A DNA stretch of 64,000 nt from the NCBI RefSeq assembly GCF_023502395.1, contig NZ_JAMFMB010000002.1:186001-250000 (forward strand), in the 5' to 3' direction. Source of the stretch: Ruegeria spongiae. GTDB taxonomy: Bacteria; Pseudomonadota; Alphaproteobacteria; Rhodobacterales; Rhodobacteraceae. Within the stretch, counting starts at the first letter, position 1. Every line of letters begins with the position of its first letter. Below the pieces are notes generated by a model that had not been told where the DNA came from, made no database searches, and saw only the letters and a list, made by a program, of their open reading frames with translations. A program made the position numbers and the translations under genes. This document shows, piece by piece, positions 34,421 through 43,633 of this stretch.

Positions 34421-35947
34421 ATGCAGAACCTGGCCTCAGGTCTGTTTTTTGACGGAATAGACAAGCATTTCGGCGGCACATATGCGCTGAAGGATGTGTC
34501 TCTGACCGTTGAGCGTGGCGAAATTCTTGCGCTGCTGGGCGAAAATGGGGCTGGCAAATCGACATTGATCAAAGTGCTTGGTGGCATTCATCACCCCGAT
34601 GCGGGGCGGGTGTTGATCGATGGTGAGCCTTACGCGCACCGGCCCGCCGGATTTGGCGAACGCCAAAAGGTCGCCTTCATCCATCAGGATCTGGGATTGA
34701 TCGAGTGGATGACCGTGGCCGAGAACATCGCGCTTGCCCTCGGCTTTTCCCGCAAGAACGGGCTGATCCGGTGGAACGATGTCGAAAGCTTCGCCGCTGA
34801 GGCGCTGCGCAAGGTTGCTTGCGAATTTGATCCGACCACGCGGGTCGAGAACCTTTCGCGCACTGAAAAATCGCTGGTTGCGATTGCCCGTGCGCTGGCG
34901 GTGGACAGCGAGTTTCTGGTTCTGGACGAACCCACGGCTTCGCTTCCGGCGGATGAGGTCGAGCGTCTGTTCGACGCGCTGCGGCCTTTGCGCGAACGCG
35001 GGGTGGGAATGATCTACGTCAGTCATCGGCTTGATGAGATTTTCCAGATCGCCGACCGCGTGGCGGTTCTGCGCGATGGTGAAATGGTCGGAGTGCGCAG
35101 CATCGACCACACCACGCCCGAGGAGCTGGTGCAAAAGATCGTCGGGCGCAAAACCCGCGAAACCGTCAAAAGCAGTGATGCGCCCGGCGCGGCGGTGCTG
35201 ACGCTGGACGGGTTCCGCGTGGCTGGCGTCGGGCCGCTGAATTTTGAACTGCGCAAGAATGAAATCGTCGGGTTGGTCGGGCTGCGCGGGGCGGGTCATG
35301 AGGCAATCTCGCGCGCGCTCTTTGGTCTGGAACCCTATGACGGGCAGGTCACGCTTGCGGGGCGTGCACCGGACCTGTCGACCCCGCAGCGGGCGCTTGC
35401 GGCGGGGGTCGGATTGGTGGCCAAGGACCGGACCGAAGAGTCGGTGGCGATGAGCCTGACCATTCGCGAGAACACGTTCCTGAACCCCGAGGGGATCGGT
35501 CGGAAACTGCTGGACCTCCTGTCTCCCAAGGTCGAGGCCGATCAGGCCGCGATCATTGGCGCTGAGCTTGGGTTGTCCCCGAACGACCCCAGCTTGGCGA
35601 TCGAGGCGCTTTCGGGCGGCAATCAGCAAAAAGTGGTGATCGGTCGCTGGCTGGCCACCAAGCGCAGCCTGCTGATCTGCGAGGACCCGACGGCAGGGGT
35701 GGATGTGGGCGCGAAATCCGAGATCTACGCGCTGCTTAACCGGGCTTTGGCGGACGGGCTGGGCATCCTCGTGGTCTCCACCGATTTCGAAGAGATTTCG
35801 ACGATCTGCCATCGCGCCATCGTGTTCAGCCAGGGTGCCATCGTGGATGAGTTGCAGGGGACACGCCTGACCACCGAAAACCTGATCCAGTCGGCCTCGG
35901 CCGGGAATATCGAGACACGAGAGGACAGCCAGAATGCAATCGCTTGA
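34421..35947 (+). CDS. Ribose-type sugar ABC transporter, duplicated ATP-binding protein
   Basis: This 508-aa RbsA/MglA-type protein has two ATPase halves. The first has a full Walker A (GENGAGKSTLIK). The second has a degenerate one (GLRGAGHEAISRAL) with an intact LSGGNQQKVVIGRWL signature, as is normal for the family. It powers import with the permease at 35934 (14-base overlap) and the binding protein at 36983. The substrate is probably a pentose, polyol or sugar acid. Confidence 0.92.
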   Translation: MQNLASGLFFDGIDKHFGGTYALKDVSLTVERGEILALLGENGAGKSTLIKVLGGIHHPDAGRVLIDGEPYAHRPAGFGERQKVAFIHQDLGLIEWMTVAENIALALGFSRKNGLIRWNDVESFAAEALRKVACEFDPTTRVENLSRTEKSLVAIARALAVDSEFLVLDEPTASLPADEVERLFDALRPLRERGVGMIYVSHRLDEIFQIADRVAVLRDGEMVGVRSIDHTTPEELVQKIVGRKTRETVKSSDAPGAAVLTLDGFRVAGVGPLNFELRKNEIVGLVGLRGAGHEAISRALFGLEPYDGQVTLAGRAPDLSTPQRALAAGVGLVAKDRTEESVAMSLTIRENTFLNPEGIGRKLLDLLSPKVEADQAAIIGAELGLSPNDPSLAIEALSGGNQQKVVIGRWLATKRSLLICEDPTAGVDVGAKSEIYALLNRALADGLGILVVSTDFEEISTICHRAIVFSQGAIVDELQGTRLTTENLIQSASAGNIETREDSQNAIA

Positions 35948-36956
35948 ATCGGGTGCATTGGAACCGACCAAGGCCGAGTTGAAGGGGCTGAGCTTTGGCC
36001 AGCGACTGGCAAGACTGTTGCCGGTTTATGGCTTGGTGATCCTGACGGTGTTCCTGATCGGACTGTTTTCTGTTCTGCTGCCGAACACCTTCCCGACGAT
36101 GCTGAACCTGCGTGCGATCGTGTCGGACAAAGCGATCATTGCGCTCTTGTCGCTTGGGGCGATGATTCCGATGGCGGCGGGGCGCATTGACCTGACCGTG
36201 GGCTATGGGATCGTGCTGTGGCACATTCTGGCGATCAGCTTTCAGACCCTGCTGGGCCTGCCCTGGCCGGTGGCCGTGGCGCTGGTGCTGGTGCTGGGCG
36301 CTGTCACCGGGTTCCTGAACGGCTTGCTTGTCGAGGTCGCAAAGATCGACAGTTTCATCGCGACGCTGGGGACCGGCACGGTGCTTTATGCGCTGGCTTT
36401 GTGGCATACCGGCGGGCGGCAGATGGTGGGCGTGCTACCGGACGGGTTTTATGCGCTCAACACCACTTTTGTATTCGGGTTGCCGATCACCGGATATTAC
36501 CTGCTCGCGATTACGGTGGTTATGTGGATCGTGCTCGAATACACGCCTGTGGGCCGCTATCTTTATGCAATTGGTGCCAACCAGCGCGCGGCGCAACTGA
36601 ACGGCATTCCCACCCGCAAATACGTGATCGGGGCCTTTGTCGCCTCGGGCACGATGACCGCTCTGGCCGGGGTGCTGTTGGCCTCGAAGCTACGGATCGG
36701 TCAGGCCTCGGTCGGGCTGGAGTTTCTGCTGCCCGCGCTTGTGGGGGCCTTTCTGGGGTCGACCACCATCAAACCGGGCCGGGTCAATGTCTGGGGCACC
36801 ATTGTTGGTGTCGCCATTCTGGCGGTCGGCATTTCGGGCATTCAACAATTCGGCGGATCGTTCTGGGTCGAACCGCTGTTCAACGGGGTGACCCTGCTGA
36901 TTGCCATCGGCATCGCGGGATATGCGCAGCGCAGAAAAGGCGCGGAAAAGCGCTGA
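35934..36956 (+). CDS. Ribose-type sugar ABC transporter permease
   Basis: This 340-aa inner-membrane permease of the RbsC/XylH type has about ten hydrophobic segments, the GRIDLTVGYGIV segment after the second segments, and GANQRAAQLNGIPTRKYVIGAF in the coupling region. It overlaps the ATPase gene by 14 bases and precedes the binding-protein gene. Confidence 0.9.
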   Translation: MQSLESGALEPTKAELKGLSFGQRLARLLPVYGLVILTVFLIGLFSVLLPNTFPTMLNLRAIVSDKAIIALLSLGAMIPMAAGRIDLTVGYGIVLWHILAISFQTLLGLPWPVAVALVLVLGAVTGFLNGLLVEVAKIDSFIATLGTGTVLYALALWHTGGRQMVGVLPDGFYALNTTFVFGLPITGYYLLAITVVMWIVLEYTPVGRYLYAIGANQRAAQLNGIPTRKYVIGAFVASGTMTALAGVLLASKLRIGQASVGLEFLLPALVGAFLGSTTIKPGRVNVWGTIVGVAILAVGISGIQQFGGSFWVEPLFNGVTLLIAIGIAGYAQRRKGAEKR

Positions 36957-36982
36957 GCAAACAAGTACAAAGGGAGGAAGCC

Positions 36983-38032
36983 ATGAAGAAGAGAACATTT
37001 CTGAACGCCATGCTGGCAACCACGATGCTGGCCGGGTTCGGCACAGCCACAATCGCGGAAACCGCCTGGGACGGGCCAACCACGGGACCAACAGCGGCCG
37101 AGGGAAAATCCATCGTTGTCGTCGCCGGTGACCTCAAGAACGGCGGCATCCTCGGGGTGACCACCGGGGTCGAAGAAGCGGCCGGAAAGATCGGTTGGGA
37201 CGTGCGGGTTCTGGACGGCGCGGGCTCGATTCAGGGGCGGACGGCGGCGATCGGTCAGGCCATGGCACTCAAGCCCGATGGCGTGATCATCAACGGGTTC
37301 GATGCGGTTGAACAGCAGGCCGCGCTTGAGGGCGTTGTCGGTGCGAATATCCCGATGGTGGCCTGGCATTCCGGCCCCAAGATCGGCTGCGATGCACCCG
37401 GCGGCATCTTTGCCAATGTCTCGACCGATGCGATGACCGTGTCCGAAGTGGCTGCTGAATGGGCGATGGAGGATGGCGGTGACTCTGTGGGTGCGGTGAT
37501 CTTCACCGATTCCACTTATCAGATCGCGATCGACAAGGCGGATCGGATCAAGGAAACCATCGAAGCCGCGGGCGGCAAGGTTCTGGAATATGTCGATACG
37601 CCGATTGCCGACACCTCCAGCCGGATGGGGCCATTGACCACATCGCTGCTGCAGAAACACGGCGATAGCTGGACCCATGCGCTGGCGATCAACGACCTCT
37701 ATTTCGACTTCATGGGACCGGCACTTGCGGCGGCGGGCATTCCCGGAGACGGTTCTCCGAAAGCCGGGTCGGCGGGCGATGGGTCCGAGGCGGCGTTCCA
37801 GCGCATCCGCGGCGGTCAGTACCAGACGATCACTGTGGCCGAGCCGCTGAACCTGCAGGGCTGGCAACTGGTGGATGAGCTGAACCGCGCCATTCAGGGC
37901 GAGGCCTGCTCCGGCTACGTGACCTCACCCGCGCTGGTGACGCAGGACGGGCTGGCCAAGCTGGGTGACAGCAATCAGTTCGACCCGGATTCGCCCTATC
38001 GCGAGGCCTATTCAAGCATCTGGGGCAAATAA
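36983..38032 (+). CDS. Ribose-type sugar ABC transporter, periplasmic binding protein
   Basis: This 349-aa exported binding protein has a signal peptide (MKKRTFLNAMLATTMLAGFGTATIA, cleaved near AETAW) and a two-lobed family 4 (RbsB-like) fold. It carries the typical VVVAGDLKNGGI, GVIINGFDAVEQQAALEG and TFxAINDLY-type segments. Two Cys in the mature part (IGCDAPG and EACSGY) could form a disulfide. The ATG at 36983 follows GGGAGGAAG. It completes ABC transporter 1. Confidence 0.88.
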   Translation: MKKRTFLNAMLATTMLAGFGTATIAETAWDGPTTGPTAAEGKSIVVVAGDLKNGGILGVTTGVEEAAGKIGWDVRVLDGAGSIQGRTAAIGQAMALKPDGVIINGFDAVEQQAALEGVVGANIPMVAWHSGPKIGCDAPGGIFANVSTDAMTVSEVAAEWAMEDGGDSVGAVIFTDSTYQIAIDKADRIKETIEAAGGKVLEYVDTPIADTSSRMGPLTTSLLQKHGDSWTHALAINDLYFDFMGPALAAAGIPGDGSPKAGSAGDGSEAAFQRIRGGQYQTITVAEPLNLQGWQLVDELNRAIQGEACSGYVTSPALVTQDGLAKLGDSNQFDPDSPYREAYSSIWGK

Positions 38033-38177
38033 CCACTCTCCCCCCGGGTCCTCGGGCCGGCAACGGTTCGGGGGCCCAAAAAAGGCCATGTGCCGACCTC
38101 GTAACAGATTGCGACCCGGATCGGCGGTCCTTGTGACCCGCAGACCGGAACGCTGCATCCAAATGACGGAGTACCCC

Positions 38178-38936
38178 ATGCCCGACGCCCCACTTGTGAA
38201 AATGCGCGGCATCAGCAAACGCTTTGGCGGCGTCACGGCCTTGTCGAATGTCGATCTTGACGCCTACGCCGGAGAGGTGCTGGCCATCGTCGGCGACAAC
38301 GGTGCCGGAAAGTCGACCCTGATCAAGGTCCTGACCGGTGTCTACCAGCCAACCAGGGGCGAGATCTTTCTGGCTGGCGAAAAGGTCGATTTCGCAAGCC
38401 ATGCCGACGCGATCGAATTGGGCATCGACGCGGTTTATCAGACGCTGGCGCTGGCCGATCACCTTGATCCCGCGGCGAACATGTTTCTGGGCAATGAACT
38501 GACGCGCAAGGTGTTCGGCATCACCATGCTGGACAACAAGCGGATGCGGTCCGAGACCGAGCGCGTGCTGATGGAGCGTCTGGGCGTGCGGCTGAGGTCG
38601 CTGGACGCACCGACCGAAAGCCTGTCGGGCGGTCAGCGGCAGGCGGTTGCCATCGCCCGCGCCGTGTACCACGAGGGGCTGCGCGTTCTGGTGATGGACG
38701 AACCGACGGCAGCACTTGGCCCGCAGGAAACGGCGCGCACGCTGAAACTGATCCAGACACTGAAGGCGCAAGGGTTGGCGGTGATCCTGATCAGCCATTC
38801 GCTGGATGATGTCTTTGAGGTGTCTGACCGCATCCATGTGCAAAGGCGCGGCCAATGTGTCGGTGTGGTGCAGACATCAGAAAGTAACACGCAAGACGTC
38901 CTCGGCCTGATCGTTGGCGCAGAGGAGGCCGCGTGA
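38178..38936 (+). CDS. Sugar ABC transporter, single-domain ATP-binding protein
   Basis: This 252-aa ATPase has Walker A GDNGAGKSTLIK, the signature LSGGQRQAVAIARAV and Walker B VLVMDEPTAALG. Unlike the double ATPase of transporter 1 it is of the single-domain (FrcA-like) type and would work as a homodimer. The ATG at 38178 is preferred over 38163 because CGGAG precedes it at the right distance. It lies 145 bp after transporter 1 and overlaps the permease gene at TGATG. Confidence 0.88.
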   Translation: MPDAPLVKMRGISKRFGGVTALSNVDLDAYAGEVLAIVGDNGAGKSTLIKVLTGVYQPTRGEIFLAGEKVDFASHADAIELGIDAVYQTLALADHLDPAANMFLGNELTRKVFGITMLDNKRMRSETERVLMERLGVRLRSLDAPTESLSGGQRQAVAIARAVYHEGLRVLVMDEPTAALGPQETARTLKLIQTLKAQGLAVILISHSLDDVFEVSDRIHVQRRGQCVGVVQTSESNTQDVLGLIVGAEEAA

Positions 38937-40054
38937 TGACGACCGAGATTGCAAACAAGACGCTCTCCGAACGGATTGAACCTTATGTCGCGATCATCGG
39001 CCCGATGGTGATGATCCTGGCGATCCTGCTGTTCATGGCCGTGGCGGAACCCGCGCGGTATTTCCGCGCAACAAACCTGAACCTGATCCTGCTGGATGCG
39101 GCGCTCTATATGCCGATGGCGATGGCGATGACCTTTGTCATCACGCAACGGGGCATCGACCTGTCTATCGGCTCCATCGCGGCGCTCAGTGGTATCATGA
39201 TGGCCTTTCTGATCAAGCAATACGGCTTTTCGGTCTATGTCGCCGTCCCCATTGCGATCCTGTTGGGTGCGGTGATGGGGCTGATCAACGGTCTGATCAT
39301 CACGCGGTTCAACGTGCCGGATCTGATCGGAACGTTGGCGATGGACCTTGTCTATCGCGGCTTTGCCCTGGTGCTGGCCAAAGGGCTTGTTCTGGCGCGC
39401 TTCCCCGAGTTCCTGACCGAGATCGGGCGCGGCCAGATTCCCGGCTTCATCCCGATCCCGGTCATCATCGGTATGGCGACGATGATCGCGGGTTACGTGC
39501 TGCTGACGCGCAGCTATTTCGGCCGCTATACCATCGCCATCGGATCGAACCCCGAAGCCGCCGAGCTGACCGGCATCTCGGTCAATCGCCACAAGGTCTA
39601 TGCCTATGTGCTGATGGGGGCGTGTGCCGCATTGGGCGGGGTCATGCTGACCGGCAAACTGAATGCGATTCAGGCGACATCGGCACCCTATTTCAATCTG
39701 CATGTCATTGCAGCGGTGGTGGTGGGTGGCACGTCGCTATTCGGCGGTCGCGCCTCGATGCTGGGCTCGTTTGCGGGCGTTCTGCTGCTGAGCATGATGA
39801 TCAACGCGCTGGTGACCCTGCGGATCGAGTTCTTCTGGCAATCGGTCGCCTCGGGCGTCGTCATTGTCAGTTCGGTCGCGCTGTACACCTGGATGCAAAA
39901 GAAGGACCGGGACGGGGCAGGCGGCGTGTTCGCGGGCCTCATGACCCCGGATGGACAGAAAATGCTGCGCTTCAGCGCGGCCCTGATTGGTGTGCTGATC
40001 GCGCTGCTTGCGATTGGTGGACTATTTGCCGGAAACCCCAATCCAAGCGGGTGA
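38936..40054 (+). CDS. Sugar ABC transporter permease (ABC transporter 2)
   Basis: This 372-aa RbsC-family permease has about nine or ten hydrophobic stretches, the family segment ITQRGIDLSIGSIAALSG and GSNPEAAELTGISVNRHKVYAY. A GTG three bases upstream (38933) is an alternative start. A charged C-terminal stretch (KKDRDGAGG) precedes a last hydrophobic segment, an extension beyond the usual family end. Confidence 0.9.
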   Translation: MTTEIANKTLSERIEPYVAIIGPMVMILAILLFMAVAEPARYFRATNLNLILLDAALYMPMAMAMTFVITQRGIDLSIGSIAALSGIMMAFLIKQYGFSVYVAVPIAILLGAVMGLINGLIITRFNVPDLIGTLAMDLVYRGFALVLAKGLVLARFPEFLTEIGRGQIPGFIPIPVIIGMATMIAGYVLLTRSYFGRYTIAIGSNPEAAELTGISVNRHKVYAYVLMGACAALGGVMLTGKLNAIQATSAPYFNLHVIAAVVVGGTSLFGGRASMLGSFAGVLLLSMMINALVTLRIEFFWQSVASGVVIVSSVALYTWMQKKDRDGAGGVFAGLMTPDGQKMLRFSAALIGVLIALLAIGGLFAGNPNPSG

Positions 40055-40138
40055 CCGGCCAACACGCGGGTGGCCGGGCCGGGGGTGCAGCCCTGACCCG
40101 ACCGATGGCTCCGCACTCATGTAAAGGGAGGAACCGAA

Positions 40139-41278
40139 ATGAGGTTATTTACAACAACGGCACTGGTGGCAAGCGTGGCCCTGGGCGGGGGCGCATTCGC
40201 CGAAGGATCTCTGCCACTCAAGGAATTGCCCGATATCGGCGAGCGCGATTACTGGGTGCCGGACGAAGTCAATGCCGATGGCAAGCTTGAAGCATTGCAG
40301 GCGGTGGTCGGGTCAGAAGCGGTGCCGTTCTCTGGCTCGCTCGACAACCCGGTCCAGATCGCGCTGATCTACCCGTCGGCGGATACGTCCGACTTCTGGG
40401 CGCGCAACTATCTGGCCATGACCAAGCGGCTGGACGAGCTGGGCATCACCTATGAGACCACCGAATTTGCCAGCCGCCAGATCGAACACTCGCTGCAATC
40501 GACCTATGCCAATCAGGTCGAACAGGATGCCGATCTGTACGACTATGTCATCTTTGGCCCGTCGGAACTGGCCATTCAGGCTGACAATATCGACAAGCTG
40601 GCCGGGAATGACGGGTTCTCCACCTATGTCTGGGCGTTCCACACGCCGCTGAAAGACCTCAAGACCCAGCCCGACGTCTGGTTCGACTTTTCGTCGGCGG
40701 CGGGTGCGCTGGTGATGTGTGACTACATGCTGGACCGTCTGGGCAATGATGTGACCATGGCGATGAACCGAGGCATCCCCGGCATCACCGACAATCAGCG
40801 CTCGGGCGATTTCAAGGCCTGCGTGGAAGAGAAGGGCAACTGGACGACCGCCTATGAGCATTACGGCGAATACCAGCGTGAGGGCGGCTTTGATGGCACC
40901 AGCCTGATCCTGCAAGCCTACCCTGAGGCGACAATCATCCACAACGCCAACACAGCCATGGCCATGGGCTCGGTGGAGGCGCAGGTGTCGCAAGGCAAGG
41001 AGAAAGAGGTCTTCTCGACCGGCTGGGGCGGCACCGGGCTGGAGCTGGACGCCATCCGCCGCGGCGAGCTGGATGCAACGCCGATGCGCATGGGCGATGA
41101 CGTGGGCGCGGCAACAGCCGAAGCGATCAAGGCCGACCTTGAGGACCGCGCGGAGGAACTGCCGCTGGTGTTCCTGGGCCGGATCACCGTCGCCCATGAC
41201 CAGCTCAGCGCCGAAGAGATCGACGCGCTGGAACAGGAAGCCTTCCGCTTCTCTGGTGTTGGCGCGCTGGAGCGCTGA
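40139..41278 (+). CDS. Periplasmic binding protein, LuxP-like (ABC transporter 2)
   Basis: This 379-aa exported protein (signal peptide ending GGGAFA) is the binding protein of transporter 2. By remembered alignment it resembles Vibrio LuxP, the AI-2 receptor, more than RbsB. YPSADTSDFWARN matches YPGQQVSDYWVRN, TGWGGTGLELDAIRRGEL matches NGWGGGSAELDAIQKGDL, and RMGDD matches RMNDD. The Ser, Trp and Arg positions that contact AI-2 in LuxP look retained, but the Gln and Thr-Asp positions differ, so the ligand may be another furanose or polyol. The start follows GGGAGGAA. Confidence 0.85.
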   Translation: MRLFTTTALVASVALGGGAFAEGSLPLKELPDIGERDYWVPDEVNADGKLEALQAVVGSEAVPFSGSLDNPVQIALIYPSADTSDFWARNYLAMTKRLDELGITYETTEFASRQIEHSLQSTYANQVEQDADLYDYVIFGPSELAIQADNIDKLAGNDGFSTYVWAFHTPLKDLKTQPDVWFDFSSAAGALVMCDYMLDRLGNDVTMAMNRGIPGITDNQRSGDFKACVEEKGNWTTAYEHYGEYQREGGFDGTSLILQAYPEATIIHNANTAMAMGSVEAQVSQGKEKEVFSTGWGGTGLELDAIRRGELDATPMRMGDDVGAATAEAIKADLEDRAEELPLVFLGRITVAHDQLSAEEIDALEQEAFRFSGVGALER

Positions 41279-41286
41279 AATTTCTC

Positions 41287-41313
41287 GGGGCGCCGCGCCT
41301 GTGGCGGTGCCCC
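41287..41313 (+). terminator. Hairpin after the LuxP-like gene
   Basis: GGGGC-GCCGC pairs with GCGGT-GCCCC around a short loop, directly after the stop codon. No T-run follows, so it may stabilise or attenuate rather than fully terminate. Confidence 0.5.
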
Positions 41314-41341
41314 TTGATCCTCGGCAGGTGCTGCCGCATTC

Positions 41342-41357
41342 TGTGACCGATAACAAA
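41342..41357. promoter_or_regulatory. LacI-type box before the third LacI gene
   Basis: TGTGACCGATAACAAA differs at only two positions from the box TGTGACCGGTAACACA found upstream of the ABC transporter 3 genes (42480-42495). It probably mediates autoregulation of the LacI gene that starts 15 bp later. Confidence 0.6.
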
Positions 41358-41371
41358 CAAGCGGTTCGCCG

Positions 41372-42409
41372 GTGTCACAGTCACAGAAAACGCACTCTCC
41401 GGTCACCATGCGCGACGTGGCGCGCGCCGCTGGCGTATCGCGCATGACGGTCTCGCGCGCGCTTAAGGAAAACAGCCCGATCTCGAAGGAAACGCGCGAG
41501 CGTATTCTGCAGATTGTGCGCGATATGAACTATGTGCCCGACCAGATGGCGGGCAGCCTGACCACCAAACGCTCGGGATTTGTGGCGGTTCTGGTGCCGT
41601 CTCTGAACAACCTGCACTTTGCCGAGACCGTCCAGGCCCTGACCGAAGAGCTTGAAGGGATCGGCCAGCAGATATTGCTGGGCTATACCGATTACTCCGC
41701 CGAACGCGAAGAAACGCTGGTTGAAACCATGCTCAGGCGCAGACCCGAAGCCATCGTGCTGTCTTATGACGGCCATTCGGACCGCACCGTTCAATTGCTG
41801 AGCGATGCCAATGTCCCGGTGATCGAATTGTGGGAACGCCCGGAGGACCCGATTGGCCACACGATCGGCTTTTCCAACCGCGCCGCCGCCGCCGAGATGA
41901 CCCAAGCCCTGATCCAGCGCGGATATCGCAATATCGCCTTTCTTGGCGAGGCCGATGATGACTGGACCCGGGGTGCCGCGCGTCGAAAAGGGTTTATTGA
42001 CGCAATGACAAAGGCAGACCTGTCCGCGCATCGCATCCTGAAGTTTGGCAAGCCGCCGCTCTCGATCGAGGATGGGGCGGCAGCCATGCCCGAATTGCTG
42101 GCGCGCTTCCCGGATGTCGATTGCATCTTCTGCGTTTCCGACGCCCCGGCCTTCGGGGCGCTTTCGGCCTTGCCCGCAATGGGCAGGTCTGTGCCTGACG
42201 GGATCGGCATCGCCGGCTTCGGGAATTTCGAAGTCTCGCGTTTCGCCTCCCCCGCCATCACCACCGTGATGGTCGATCCAAAAGGCATCGGTCGGGCCAG
42301 TGGCCAGTTGATCGCCGAGTTGCTGGGCACGCAGCCAGAAGGCGCAGTGATTCCCCAACATATCAAGATCGAGGCCCGACCGATCTTTCGCGGCACCACC
42401 CGGGATTAG
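41372..42409 (+). CDS. LacI-family transcriptional regulator (ABC transporters 2/3)
   Basis: This 345-aa regulator has HTH VTMRDVARAAGVSRMTVSRALKEN and a sugar-binding domain. It is closely similar in pattern to the LacI protein at 32265, suggesting duplication. The start is uncertain: GTG at 41372 gives the longest form and ATG at 41408 would remove 12 residues; neither has a good ribosome site. It sits between transporter 2 and transporter 3, with operator boxes on both sides. Confidence 0.85.
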   Translation: MSQSQKTHSPVTMRDVARAAGVSRMTVSRALKENSPISKETRERILQIVRDMNYVPDQMAGSLTTKRSGFVAVLVPSLNNLHFAETVQALTEELEGIGQQILLGYTDYSAEREETLVETMLRRRPEAIVLSYDGHSDRTVQLLSDANVPVIELWERPEDPIGHTIGFSNRAAAAEMTQALIQRGYRNIAFLGEADDDWTRGAARRKGFIDAMTKADLSAHRILKFGKPPLSIEDGAAAMPELLARFPDVDCIFCVSDAPAFGALSALPAMGRSVPDGIGIAGFGNFEVSRFASPAITTVMVDPKGIGRASGQLIAELLGTQPEGAVIPQHIKIEARPIFRGTTRD

Positions 42410-42456
42410 TGATCCTCTAGTTTTCAACAGCTTACGGAGGGGTGCGATTTTCCTTT

Positions 42457-42494
42457 GTGTTACCGGTCACAATTGCTAATGTGACCGGTAACAC
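42457..42494. promoter_or_regulatory. Large inverted LacI-type operator before ABC transporter 3
   Basis: GTGTTACCGGTCACA (42457-42471) is repeated as its exact reverse complement at 42480-42494, separated by 8 bp. Each arm is itself a near-palindrome around ACCGGT. It ends 20 bp before the UgpC-like start codon, so bound repressor would block transcription. Confidence 0.8.
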
Positions 42495-42514
42495 ATCGGA
42501 GAATCTGCACAGCC

Positions 42515-43603
42515 ATGCCAACCATCCACCTTGAGAATCTGATCAAGCGCTATGGCGATGTTGAGGTCCTGCACGGGATCGAGCTTGAGATGGCGGACAA
42601 CGAATTCACGGTTCTGGTCGGCCCCTCGGGCTGCGGAAAATCCACCACATTGCGGATGATCGCCGGGCTTGAGGATGTGACCGAAGGCGAGATCTATATC
42701 GGGGGAAAGCCGGTCAGCCGTCTGGAACCCAAGGACCGCGATCTTGCCATGGTGTTTCAGGACTACGCGCTTTACCCGCATATGAACGTGGCGCGGAACA
42801 TGTCCTTTGCCCTGCGCCTGCAAAAGCGCCCTCAGGCTGAGATCGACCAGAAGGTCAAAGCGGTCGCGGCAACGCTGGGGCTGACCGATTATCTGGCACG
42901 CAAGCCCGGCGAATTGTCGGGCGGGCAACGCCAACGGGTTGCAATGGGGCGGGCGCTGACCCGTGATGCCGGAACATTCCTGTTCGACGAGCCGCTGTCA
43001 AATCTGGACGCCAAACTGCGCGGGCAGATGCGAGCCGAACTGGCGCTGATGAGCCAGCGGGTTCAGAAGAACATGATCTACGTCACCCATGACCAGATCG
43101 AGGCGATGACGCTGGCGGACCGGATCGTTGTGATGCATGGCGGCTATATCCAGCAGCAGGGCACCCCGGAAGAGTTGTTCAAACGCCCGGTGAACAAGTT
43201 CGTCGCGGGTTTCCTCGGCATGCCGCCGATGAACTTTCTGGACGGAGAGATTGTCGAGCGCAACGCGGGCGTCTTTGTCAGCGGCGATGGTTTCGATCTG
43301 CGGTTGGGGGACGAAAAGGCTGCGGTCGCAAAAGCCCATTCCAATAAAGAGGTCATTCTGGGCGTACGCCCGTCTGATCTGGTTTTTGACGCGGATGCGT
43401 CCGAACAGGAGTCATTGACGCTGGATGTCATGGTCTCGGAATATGTCGGCGCTCAATCGGTCCTGCTGTGCAGATGCGGACCGGCCAAGGTGATGGTCGA
43501 GGTGAATTCGGAAACGCCCGTCGCACTGGGGCAGAGGCTGACATTTGCGGTCAATCCAAACGGGATGCACCTGTTCGACCGCCAAGACGAGGTTGCGATC
43601 TAG
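42515..43603 (+). CDS. UgpC/MalK-type ABC transporter ATP-binding protein
   Basis: This 362-aa ATPase has Walker A GPSGCGKSTTLR, signature LSGGQRQRVAMGRAL, Walker B TFLFDEPLSNLD and a C-terminal TOBE regulatory domain from about residue 240. It serves the carbohydrate transporter encoded by the following genes (binding protein 43634, permeases 45030 and 45941). Expression is probably controlled by the inverted LacI operator directly upstream. Confidence 0.92.
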   Translation: MPTIHLENLIKRYGDVEVLHGIELEMADNEFTVLVGPSGCGKSTTLRMIAGLEDVTEGEIYIGGKPVSRLEPKDRDLAMVFQDYALYPHMNVARNMSFALRLQKRPQAEIDQKVKAVAATLGLTDYLARKPGELSGGQRQRVAMGRALTRDAGTFLFDEPLSNLDAKLRGQMRAELALMSQRVQKNMIYVTHDQIEAMTLADRIVVMHGGYIQQQGTPEELFKRPVNKFVAGFLGMPPMNFLDGEIVERNAGVFVSGDGFDLRLGDEKAAVAKAHSNKEVILGVRPSDLVFDADASEQESLTLDVMVSEYVGAQSVLLCRCGPAKVMVEVNSETPVALGQRLTFAVNPNGMHLFDRQDEVAI

Positions 43604-43633
43604 CGGCCCGATTTCATGCAAAGGGAGGAACAA

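Noticed and set aside
38033-38177. LacI-type operator before ABC transporter 2
   Set aside because: No TGTTAC/GTAACA palindrome is present; expression by read-through from transporter 1 is more likely.
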